A DNA stretch of 64,000 nucleotides, taken from assembly GCA_035771165.1 (NCBI GenBank), contig JAWNZC010000122.1, forward strand, positions 747,001 through 811,000, read 5' to 3'. Source of the DNA: Paragorgia papillata. Taxonomy: Eukaryota; Cnidaria; Anthozoa; Scleralcyonacea; Coralliidae. Positions 35,101 through 44,669 of the stretch are shown piece after piece. Both the position numbers and the translations under genes were made by a program. Numbering within the stretch: the stretch's first letter is position 1; each line of letters starts with the position of its first letter. The notes under the pieces are model-generated. The model was not told the origin of the DNA. It ran no database searches and was given only the letters and a program-made list of their open reading frames with translations.

Positions 35101-38100
35101 TTTAAAACTGTTATAACAAGAAAGCTCCCTAGTGTATTTATGGAGGGAGTTCCAATCTTTGGCAGCGGCAAACTGAAAGGATGTTTGACCCAAGCTACTG
35201 CATTGAGTTTAGGAATTTCTAATAAAGTTCTGCCACGAAGAGGTCGCAGTCGCACTGAACTGCGAAATTTTAACATACTTTCTAATTGATAAGCACAATC
35301 TAATTTATATAAAATTTTAAAAACTAATAAAAATCTGAAAAATCTTCTAAGATTAAATAAAGATAACAGATTTAATTCAGTTCGCATAACTTGAGAGCAA
35401 GTCTGTCTGTTTTTGTGCAGAATACTCCTCATAGCGCGATTCTGGAGTTTCTCAACTTTCTTAGTAAGTGCAGAGCCATAGTCATGCCAAACACAACAAT
35501 AATCAATAATTGGTAGTATTGTTTGTTTATAAATTCTGATTAAAGTATCTTGTGGCAAGAAAGCGGAGACACGGTTCAAAAATTGAAGTTTAGGATAAAA
35601 TCTTTGACAGTGTTGAAACATGATCATCCCATGAAAGAATATTGTTGACTCACAAACCGAAAGGAAAGCATTTATTATCGAGAAAATGTATCTTACTGCT
35701 TATTTATTTTTTGCGCGCTTCATCAGTTGAAAAAGCTTAATCCGCAGTAGCCTTACGAACGATTTGCATGTAGGTGTAGCGTTGTGTGTTCGAAGCCAAA
35801 TCTTACCAACCTATACCCACCTAAATACCCACCGGTTAAAATTGAGAACAATTTTTTAACGATCAAGGCCATTGGCGAGAACATCTGCGCCATTCAGTGT
35901 GGCTCAATGTTGCATAACAGTCTTAGCAATTTCACTGCAAGGATTGATAATAACAGTAGTGTTACTCAATAGGAAGTCATGACGAGAAATAAATTGGTAA
36001 ATCACATTAATCTACAAAGGCGGTGCAAAGGTAGCGCATTAAGTTTTGAAAAACCACGCGGACTTACCAATAACCAAACGCCGAAATGTATCAAAGTGCC
36101 TATGAAACGAAACTTAAGTTGGTCTTATTTGAAAGAACACTTAAAATTATAGAGTAACATCTTTTGCACTATTTCGTTTCCTTGCTTTGTTCTTGAGATA
36201 TTTCAGTTTGTTTGATATGCAAATTAAACATTTTGACGTCGTAGGTGCATGATGAGTTACCGAAAAAGTTATATATTTTTGCTATATGATCAAATATAAT
36301 AACTTGAAAATCTACATGCTTAGTATTGTGGGCGAAACACATCCACATGCTTCATTCAAATTAGTTTGGCTTGATAATAGAAAAGATATCTAACCTTCTC
36401 CGATAGCTCATTATGCACCTTACGACATCAAAATGTTTAATTTTGATATTTCAAACTGAAATATCTCAAGAACGAAGCAAGGAAACGAAAAACTGAAAGA
36501 GATGTTACTTTGTCACGATTAATTGCGAGGGTATAATAAGATTGGCTATGTATAAACCAGATCCCTTGTTTTACCGTGTTGATGTTCAAAATAAAATAGT
36601 GCTTTATATTTTAAAGGACACAAAAGCAACAAAGCCAAGTTTTGATATAAAAAGAAAATGCTGTGGAGGTAACTCACAAGTACAATGGAGCCACAAAACA
36701 GATATTTTATAAAGTGAATTTATTGGCATTACTGGCATTCTTAATTCAGTATACAGTCACTGAATGTTTTATTACTTATTTGATTGTAATGTGCACTTAC
36801 CAGTGGTCAGTTTTTAATTAATGAAACAGTAAATGTTAACAGTAACAGCGAATGTTTGACTTTAATTACATGTATTTGTACCGTACGTCAACTTCAAACT
36901 AAATTTTAAGTCATAATAATTCATTTTAAATCATTTTTATGATTTGTAATTATGATAGTCTAAATAAAAAAGTCAGGGCTGCAAATAAATATTTTTTCTT
37001 GACAGGACATGTGTCTGATCCATTTCCAATTTTGGTCAGACATTACTAAAATTTGTTCGGACATAAAACCATTATCACTGCAATTTGTCGGGCATATAAT
37101 TCTTCAGAATATACAGTTCTGAGTTCATGATATAAAGCCGGTTTCGGTGGCGGTCGTCTGACTCATCTGTTTAGCGTCGCGTGTGTTACATTGTTTTAAT
37201 TAACTCCTTGGTACCAGAGTAATTAAATACTATCAGTTTCTCTCAGAAGACTGATTCAGTTACGGAAGATTTAAAATTCAAACATGCTCAATCTAGTTGA
37301 TAGAATTACAAAAGGAAACGGGTATTTTTCTCTCAAAAAGGAGTTTCTTGATCAGACAATATATTTTATTTGCACGGACACTATGTCCGATGACAATTTG
37401 GTTTTGTTCTGACATTTGCCAAATTTGGTCGGACATTGTCCAATGTCTGACAGTAATTTGCAGCCCTGAAAAGTTAAAGTTTCTTAAACATGTGACAGAA
37501 GACCCTCACTTAACCCTTTCCCTATTAGGCTGCCCAAAACCAGCCACTTTGTTATAACACTCTGTCTATCGCCAGACGATTTTACTCGTCAAGAGAGAAT
37601 GCCCAGGAGGGGAAGGGTTAAAACATTACCAGGGCCGTATCCAGAGATAATTTGGGGGTACCAGTTGCGCAATCAGTGAGTCTCGGAAATGGCATTTCCT
37701 GCATTCTAGGGGTGAATTTCAACATTCTAATGGGTGATTTTTAATGCAGCTTTTCACTAGTCTACACAGCTTAATTAATAAACTTTTGAATTTTTTAATA
37801 CAATAGCAAGAATATTAAAATACTTACAATAAAAATTTACATCTTTCCATGCTCGAATGCTCGATAGACTTTTCTCCCCAGAACCTGCATTCCTTGTGGT
37901 CAGCATATCACAAGAAACGGTTCCAAGGTAAGCACTTCATCTTATCATGACTAGCGTGGCAGACATTACGATGTTTTATTACGTTTTCTTTTTCGACTGG
38001 CATTGGTGAGTGCCTAATTTAGCTGCTTTAAATGACTGGAAAGAGAACTCAGTTTGTAGTACACAGTTTATAATGATTGTAGTTAGTTTTATGTTAATTT

Positions 38101-41100
38101 CATGTTCTTTTGAATTAATGTCATTTATGATTTTTTGGGGACCTAGTTTGGGATCCCAAACTGGGGTACCGGTGTCTAAACCCTTCTGGATATGGCCCTG
38201 ATTACAATACTTTGAGTATTTCAACACTAGTGTATATCAACCTTTTAATATTTTCAATTACCGGTAACATTGTTAGTACATATTCTCTGCACTAACAGTA
38301 TCTCCAAATCACTTTTAAAATTGTTCAGTTCTCTGGCCTAGATAAAGCTGGCCCATTTCTACCATTGTAACACTGTACTCGAGTTTTTGTACTAAATTCA
38401 ACACTACGTTAATCAATAATAATATTTAATACAAGTTTTAACCAACCTTGCCAATTTCTGAATGCAACTTCAAAATGGAAATTAATTCTGAATGCAACTT
38501 CATTGTAACAGTGAGTTACCTCATATGTAACATTTTCTGCTAGCTCAGCACCCAGTATTCTACAAGCCTGTAGCAATACCAGTACTAATACATACTTACA
38601 ATTATGCCAATACTTACAATGCATGTCCCGTTCATGTTCAAATTCGATAAATGAATAGCCACGTGGTTTGCCAGTTGTCTTGTTCATCACCATTTTAATC
38701 TAAAAACAAATACAAGATGAAGGGTTTACAGGGCTTTCAAACTCAGAAATGAATTAACTATCCAATACTTGCTTTTATAACTAAAATGTCTATTTTTGTC
38801 ACAATTTCGTCCATTGATAGTTTGTGGAAAAAAATAATTGAAAATTCCAAAGAAAGTAAACTTTGAAAGATACCAGTGTAGTACACAGAAAAAAACAACA
38901 ACAAATACTTACATTTTTTACAGCACCATACACTTCCATTTCTCGTCTTAACTTTGAATCTGATGTATCGTGGTTCTGTAATGGAGATTTTTGTCCTGAA
39001 TTAGATATGTACAAATACAATAACAACTTACAGCAACAGCAACAACAACAACAACAAAAGAGCTGCTGTTAATAAAACCATGATTTTTCAAACAATCATG
39101 TAGGCTGTTGCGGTATTGAAAAAATACCGATATCGGTTATCGAAAGAAAAAACCCGATAATATCGATATTTTTCCGCGATGGAAATTAACTATATTTTAA
39201 GCCTAATTTTCACCAGACGCCAGGATATCATAAGAATAACGTTTTACAAAAGAAAAAGCACCTTTTTCAAAGTGTGAATCGAGCTTTAATGTAACAAATG
39301 ATATATTTACAATGATATATATATATATATAATATATTTACAAGTTTTCTGCCAGAAACATGAGCATGTTTGCTTGGTCTGGCTTTAGCTGGGCTCTCTG
39401 CGAAGTTATAATTTGACCGACTTTACTGAATAGTCTCTCAGACGGAGCTTTCCGTGCTAGCTGACTAAGCAAAGGAAGTCGCGAAAATGACATTTCCACC
39501 ACACCAAAGGGTCGTCATCGCCATCAATTGTTTGGATTTTTATGTATTTATCCATCTCCTTCTGCAATCGATCGCGCGGCGACTGTGATGGCGATGATAT
39601 CTGCGACGACTTCCGCATGGTGGTCAGGGAGCCAAGCGTCTTCTTGACTTTCTGACGTTTGTGTGGCGGTGGTTGACATGGCTCGTCTTCAGAAACGTCA
39701 CTTGAAGCGAAAACAGCTTCTTTTAAAAGAGGTTTCTCTCTGACGAAGGGCCTTCGCTCGAAACGTTAGATTCCTACGTTCTCTGTTTCGGCAGTATATC
39801 TAACCTAAGTTACTATATTTCGATTGTTATTTCTACACTGCCTACGAGCACGCTACTTTTATTTCATTCTTTTAAAAGAGCTTCTTTGACGACAATAAGT
39901 TCGTTTGGCTTTTCAGTGACAGTGTCGTCGTTCATCTGTTCACCATCGCCATCGGCAGTAAACAAGTCTGGAGATTGTCGATTGAGTCGGTATATACTGC
40001 ATCTGTCACAAACATGTTCTATTTATTCTAGCGATGACTCATCGCGATGGGTCAATCCTAAAGACTGCGATGGGTCTATCCTCGACACTGTCGAGTCGAC
40101 AGCCCGTGAAATGTGCGCTTAGGGAATTGAAACGCATTAGGTATTCAGGATGAGTCATAGTTTGACAATAGGTGGCGTGATTTGGCGCAAAGAGAGTCCC
40201 GAAACTTCCGCAACAGAAGTTCAACAAAAAATCAAGCGTCAAAACAGTGATAATCGGTTTTCGCGCGTCTAATACCGATAATATCGTAGATTTCGATATT
40301 TTCGGTAATATTTCGATATTTTCGGTATATCGATATTTTCAAATTTAAAATACCGAATAACCGATATTTGAAAAAACCCGATAATTATCGATATATCGAT
40401 ATACCGCAACAGCCTACAATCATGTACATACAGTATCACAATACGTCCACAGCTCAATACTTACAATTCGACCAATAAAGAGAGTCTTAAATGCATCAGT
40501 TGCTGCATTTGGGTCAGTATTTGGATCCCCTAAAATATAAAAAAAGTATGGTGCATAAACTTTAGAAAAGAGATGCTTGACTTACTGTACACTGGGTACA
40601 CCAAGGTGCACAGCAATAATTAAATATAAAAGAATATTAATATATAATAATAGTGTGAGAAATACTTACATTCTTCTGTTGCTTTCTCTAAGTTTAACTT
40701 GTTCTTTTCAAGTCGTTCTTTTTTCTGTATTATTCAAAACAAAATTTAGCAATTATATTTTAAAAACATACAATGGTTTTCCATGTTCATGAATTACACT
40801 GTACAAACAGTGGCATGGTGGCAAGTTTCAGACTGGGGTGGCCAGATTAGCTTTGGCAACCCCCCCCCCCCCAAAAAAAATAAGACATTACTGTATTTGA
40901 TAAATGATCACATTTTTTGTTTTAAAATAAGTGAAGTAGCAATATATAATATTACAACAAACAACGGGTTCTCTCAAAGACCACACCAATGCAAGCGGCA
41001 AAGTAGTGCCAAACCTCTAGGGGGGTCTGGGGGCATGTTCCCCCGGAAAATTTTGAAATCTAGAGTGTCTGATATGCCATTTCCTGCATTTTGGAGTGAG

Positions 41101-43589
41101 ATTTCACAGAATTCTGAAGATTATAAAACTTCATAGAAAACACAAAAGATTACAGATTTCAGATCTTTATATCCCCCCATTGAAGACCTAGCTATACAAC
41201 TACTGTAACAACATACAATAGTAAAGTATTGTAAAGACAACTACAAGTATTTAACTCAAAAGAAATTGTAATATAATAAATTTACCTTTCTTTCACCTTT
41301 CTCTATCCTTGTTTCAGCTCTTGTTGGTGGTGGTGTTTCATTGGGGTCCTATTGGGAGATTAATTACCACATTAATACCACTAAGACCATATATTCTATT
41401 TCATTGAACCAATTAACTAGATTTGGGGTTTTTAATGGTATATCATTTATCAAATTGCATACATGTAAAGGCTGTGGTAGAAGGATGCACTAAATATTTT
41501 ATGGAACTGAAGGCTCATTGACAAGCATTTTGATCATCTCACACACCTTACTGTAAAAGTAGTGGCCCCTGGAAAGCAGTGAGCCCTGATCCGGAAAGTA
41601 ACAGTGGCTGCTACTACAGCGACTGGTATTTGGAGTATGTTTTTGTCCAACATGGCCACCATATCTTTCAATCAATCAATCAAAATGTATTAACCATATT
41701 AATAATTATTACAGTGAGATAGAGATAAGTATTAGAGATTTTGTTTTACAAGTAGAAATAGAATTAAGTATAAATTAAGATTTCATTTTGTCTATCAAAT
41801 TAATTAATTACAAATTACTTCTACATGTGTTACAATATTACATTTTATTTTTATTTTTTAATATTTATAATATAATTTTCCTAATTCATGTATTTTTGTA
41901 TAAATATGGAAGGAGATTGGCAGAAGAAAACTCGAAAGTTTGTGAAATTGCCAATCACCAAAAACTAAGTAAAATGAACATTGTAAAAGTAAGTATACTA
42001 GACTAAAATAATGATCTAAAATGCACTGTTTAGCTGTTCATCATTTCGTTAAATAAGAAATCTTTAAGCTTTTTCTGAAAGGATTTTAATGTTTTGGATT
42101 GGATAATAGTATCATCAAGAGAATTCCAAAATGATATCCCGCTTTGCCTTAGTGTTATTTGTCTAGTTTTGGTTCTTGCTTGAGTGACATGCATTTTGCC
42201 TGCAATTCTGGTACAGTGAAACCTGAGTTTTGCGACCCCCATGTTTTACGTCCACCTGTCATATACACCTGCAATGAGTGACCACCTGCCTTACGCGACC
42301 AGCGGCCTTACGCGACCAGCGACCACTTTTATTTATCCCAAGCAAGAAATTTACCTGTTATGAGTGACCATTTCATATTAAAAGCTGGCACTGTGTAAAT
42401 AAAATACGGGACGGTGGGACAGATGATCCTGATTGGGAATGGTTGCTCAGCTAAGGCGATTTGGCTTTAAGAATAATAAGCCTGAGATCGTAGACACCAT
42501 GCTTAACATCGAAACTACGATAGAGCAAGTGAAATTTGACAATCGCAAAAAAGCAAAGCTCACAAATTTTTTCTCTCCTTTAATGTAAATTATATTTTTT
42601 CAGTGTACATACAGTAATTCTAACTTAATAAAATAATTTGTTATCTTCAAGTTGGATTTGTTCATATCTTATTGCTAACGTTTCACCGTCTTCCCAAATT
42701 CCAATCGGCCATATAAAAAATCCAAATTTCTTATTTTGATGATGTCATTGGAAAACTTGTTTGAACGACCACCTGTCCTTAACGCCCACTTTTACATGGC
42801 AACTGGGGTTGTCGTAAAACTCAGGTATCACTGTACATGTATTATAATTGTGAATCCCATCGTTGCAAACAAAGTAGGTTTGAAAGACAGAAGGAAGAGT
42901 GGATGGGAAGACTTGGCATTTAAACATGAAAGATCCAATTCTCCTAAATCTCAAAGGCTTGATTGCAAACCATTAATAGGATTTTTGAAGGCATTCCTTT
43001 TACTTCTCAGCTCTCCCTCTTTTTTCCCCCACCCCCCTTTTTTCCCCTTTTCTCCTCACCTTATTAAATTGCGTGCTAGAAACAAGCTCTCTAGCTTCCC
43101 CCAAGACTGAAATGCATGCTGTACTTTGAAATATTTTTTTAAGTAATTTAAATACTCGCTCGTGGTTTCCATTTTTTATGAACTGACTCTTGTCCTCATT
43201 CAAGAAATACACGATTAACTTAATTTAATTGAATTCAATTCGTATTGAACTTTCTACAAACAAAGGAACCCGGAATAGCTATTCAGCTTTAATATAGTCG
43301 GAGACTCTTCGGAAACGACTATAAACAGCGCTGGTTAAGAATGTCTTCTGTCAGATATAAACTCCTAATATAATAAAGCAATAAGGTCATACATATATAG
43401 CGAACTATTCTAGTCTTTTATTGAATAAGCGAGTTTATACTTTACCTCGAAATTCGCCAAACAGTCTGAAACCCCTTTATAGGGCCAAGCTTTTCTCTGA
43501 TGCCTGGCTTTATCCAAAGGTGGCAAATAACGTATTGGCTGTCGAGGAGCGAACAATGCCAATAGATTTGACGGTAAAAAAGCCGTCAT
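26166..43589 (-). CDS. SNRNP70: U1 snRNP 70 kDa protein with long RD/RE arms
   Basis: Binds U1 snRNA stem-loop 1 and helps define 5' splice sites. Ten coding exons: 43589-43446, 41348-41286, 40724-40670, 40529-40465, 38975-38913, 38699-38618, 31255-31154, 30308-30230, 29057-28776, 27378-26166; 2148 nt, 715 residues, every phase agrees. The N-terminus [13 protein letters not shown] and PPPTRAETR are family signatures; the RRM spans about 102-180 with RNP2 LFIGRI (104-109) and RNP1 RGYSFIEF (143-150); [12 protein letters not shown] follows, then the Gly-rich [15 protein letters not shown]. From about 218 to 680 it is almost all RD/RE/RG dipeptides, far longer than in the 437-residue human protein. 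The C-terminus has four psi-K-x-E sites. The 7.4-kb intron between 38618 and 31255 is full of transposons. It is head to head with the kinase-KEN-NHL gene at 44670. Confidence 0.95.
26560..26990 (-). repeat. 51-bp coding minisatellite in SNRNP70
   Basis: The last SNRNP70 exon contains near-identical in-frame units of 51 bp encoding [17 protein letters not shown], about six to seven copies, some shortened by 6-15 bp without breaking frame. Near identity of neighbouring units suggests recent expansion or gene conversion. Confidence 0.9.
27580..28170. mobile_element. Interspersed repeat, family R4 (inverted copy)
   Basis: Reverse-complement relative of 10500-11090 (shared GAGGACTAGCGGAAAAT, CTCGACGTTAAAAAGAGAGG). 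It lies in the SNRNP70 intron between exons 29057-28776 and 27378-26166. Confidence 0.65.
28355..28690 (+). mobile_element. SINE with 5S-rRNA-derived head (copy 1)
   Basis: 28401-28465 matches the 3' two thirds of eukaryotic 5S rRNA, including the internal promoter: GTTAAGCCC (box A region) and TTAGTACTTGGATGGGTGAC (box C region), then CGTCTGGGAATA. The body continues with no 5S likeness and ends in short repeats ATTACTCA. This is the SINE3 type of RNA polymerase III retroposon. It lies antisense in a SNRNP70 intron. Confidence 0.85.
29090..30229. other. SNRNP70 intron, repeats only
   Basis: Holds an inverted repeat of AACCCGCTTGGCTGTATTTAG words (about 29630-29705), a R3-like fragment (about 29905-29985) and unassigned sequence. 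A 75-codon plus frame at 29163-29390 is not recognised. Confidence 0.45.
30396..30814. mobile_element. MITE with long terminal inverted repeats and a 9-bp duplication (copy 2)
   Basis: Ends CAATCTCGTTCCCAGAGCCC and GGGCTCTGGGAACGAGATTG. Perfect 9-bp direct repeat TTATCAGTT at 30387-30395 and 30815-30823. A 9-bp duplication with long inverted ends fits Mutator-like elements. Confidence 0.88.
30863..31005 (+). mobile_element. SINE with 5S-rRNA-derived head (copy 2, truncated)
   Basis: Same head as 28355 (GGTGGCGTGTGCTGTTAG, GTTAAGCCCGG, GGTTAGTACTTGGATGGGTG) but internally shortened after box C and cut off at about 31005. It lies about 150 bp downstream, in gene orientation, of exon 31255-31154. 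Confidence 0.8.
32130..32338. mobile_element. Short palindromic MITE with GTAATACGGGCAAC ends
   Basis: Arms GAGGTAATACGGGCAAC and GCCCGTATTACCTC with TTGCAACGCAA words between. Confidence 0.65.
32384..33225. mobile_element. R1 MITE copy hosting a Harbinger-like MITE
   Basis: Arms AAGAACACTTAAAATGACAA and the reverse complement ending near 33213. The central part is occupied by the independent element 32573-32980. Confidence 0.65.
32573..32980. mobile_element. Tourist/Harbinger-like MITE, TTA target duplication
   Basis: Ends AGGCCTGGCCAAACGCTTTC and GAAAGCGTTTGGCCAGGCCT, flanked by TTA at 32570-32572 and 32981-32983. Same family as 4068-4457. Confidence 0.85.
33226..34959. other. SNRNP70 intron, mostly unassigned
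   Basis: An inverted repeat with ATCGGCGA/CGCAA words spans about 33340-33870 (ends CCTGGTTTTCATACG and ATGAAAACC). Nothing gene-like is recognised in 33880-34959. Confidence 0.45.
34960..35640 (-). mobile_element. LINE 3' fragment
   Basis: The minus frame 35627-35079 is the C-terminal part of a non-LTR reverse transcriptase ([45 protein letters not shown]). It is 5'-truncated and lacks the catalytic core. It lies in sense orientation within the large SNRNP70 intron. Confidence 0.8.
36092..36540. mobile_element. R1 MITE copy
   Basis: Left arm TATGAAACGAAACTTAAG, right arm GAACGAAGCAAGGAAACG...GATGTTACTTTGTCA. The outer right end is missing. Confidence 0.65.
36974..37468. mobile_element. Non-autonomous hAT-like element
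   Basis: Ends CAGGGCTGCAAAT and ATTTGCAGCCCTG. AAAAGT lies on both sides as part of the likely duplication. Inner words TGTCCGAC/GTCGGACA recur. Confidence 0.65.
37631..38200. mobile_element. Non-autonomous hAT-like element
   Basis: Ends CAGGGCCGTATCCAGA and TCTGGATATGGCCCTG, with ATTAC on both outer sides. No coding capacity. Confidence 0.6.
39101..40416 (-). mobile_element. Degenerate hAT transposon with transposase C-terminus
   Basis: Terminal repeats TAGGCTGTTGCGGTAT and ATACCGCAACAGCCTA; perfect 8-bp duplication CAATCATG (39093-39100 and 40417-40424). The minus strand about 39715-39340 encodes hAT dimerisation-domain sequence (DPLVWWKCH, then [16 protein letters not shown] and [12 protein letters not shown]), with a frame break and a small deletion between. 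A fragment of the 59765-type MITE is nested at about 39735-39850. It lies between SNRNP70 exons 40529-40465 and 38975-38913. Confidence 0.88.
41790..42980 (-). mobile_element. LINE 3' fragment split by a pogo-like MITE
   Basis: On the minus strand the RT C-terminus runs [20 protein letters not shown] (about 42895-42836), is interrupted by 42214-42833, and resumes as [29 protein letters not shown] down to the stop near 42030. A 3' tail extends to about 41790. It lies in SNRNP70 intron 1. Confidence 0.8.
42214..42833. mobile_element. Pogo/Tigger-like MITE nested in a LINE
   Basis: Ends CAGTGAAACCTGAGTTTTGC and a diverged reverse complement (AAAACTCAGGTATCACTG), flanked by TA at 42212-42213 and 42834-42835. 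End sequence and TA duplication fit the Tc1/mariner-pogo superfamily. Confidence 0.75.
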
Positions 43590-43940
43590 TTTGCGGAAAA
43601 TAAGCCAAGAACTTGACAAATCTCAGCTAGCACTCAGTCTTGGACGAACAGTGAAGAACACGAGTGCTGAATATACACTGGCAAAGACTCATGGGATAGG
43701 GAACACAGCTTACCCATGACTAGCCTGGTACTCTGGCCCAATTTCAAAAGAAATCTGGGCCAGGTAACCACTAATCCCATTTTCCTCGCGTCATCAGGGC
43801 TAAATCCACTTATGACGATTGCAATTTCACTCATAGCCAATAAAAACGCGCGAAAATTCAACCAATAGGAAAGCAGAAGTCTTTAGTGGTTACCAGGCTA
43901 ACCCATGACACCCAGGCGTCGTGATCTGTAATTTGATCTG

Positions 43941-44190
43941 GTTGGCACCTAAGCGTCGGCTGTACACCGCCCGTCAAAACATGTTTTATGTCAACGTCAA
44001 AGTTAAATGTTTATCTTGCAAACGTATTAGGTTTTCATTCGATACATTCGAACCAATGCATTATTGTCACATGAATGTGCCCTTAGCCAATCACGTCTCG
44101 CCAATCCGACGGTGTTGATTTCAAAACGGTTAACTTTGGCTTAAATTTAGAACATGTTTTGACGGGTGGTGTACATGCTTAGGTGCCAAC
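43941..44190. mobile_element. MITE between two divergent genes
   Basis: Ends GTTGGCACCTAAGC and GCTTAGGTGCCAAC, inner arms CGCCCGTCAAAACATGTT and the reverse complement. With another small palindrome at about 43721-43904 (CTAGCCTGGTACTC ... GGTTACCAGGCTA) it occupies much of the 1.1-kb gap between the SNRNP70 ATG and the kinase-KEN-NHL gene A ATG, so these elements may lie in the shared promoter region. Confidence 0.7.
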
Positions 44191-44669
44191 GACTGTATTA
44201 CCATTTGCGTTCAAGCGCTTAGCGAATAACTAGTTGTTTTCGAGTTTTGAAACTAAAATGTTGTCCAACGACAACTATACGTTTGACAGATCAAATCAAC
44301 TTGTCAACAATTCATGCAACTTGTCTTGCAATGATGACTCATGCAGCATTGCAGTCAATTTTATGTTTTTGCTTGTTGATTAGAATTGTTTTCTTGTGAC
44401 CGGGAATCGCGGGCCGCGGCAAATCGAAGGCACAACATTTGCGTTCGACATTGTTGTTATCGTAATTTTACGCTATTGGTCGTCATTTCTATTACTGTAG
44501 ATACTAAATTACATCTTAAGGCCACAGTGTCCGACTTTTTCAATTAATTAAGTTTATATCACTATGGCAATATGGAATTGTCATAGTGATATCTCCGTTG
44601 CGTTTAACGCGAAGTTATGGATTACTTCCCAGAAATTCTTGAGAATCTAAATTCTTGGTATTCGTGGTT

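Noticed and set aside
44200..44669. Luminal, transmembrane or ankyrin part upstream of gene A
   Set aside because: An in-frame TGA at 44640 and MITE-derived upstream sequence exclude an N-terminal extension in the same exon; no upstream exon with such a domain is seen before the divergent SNRNP70 gene.
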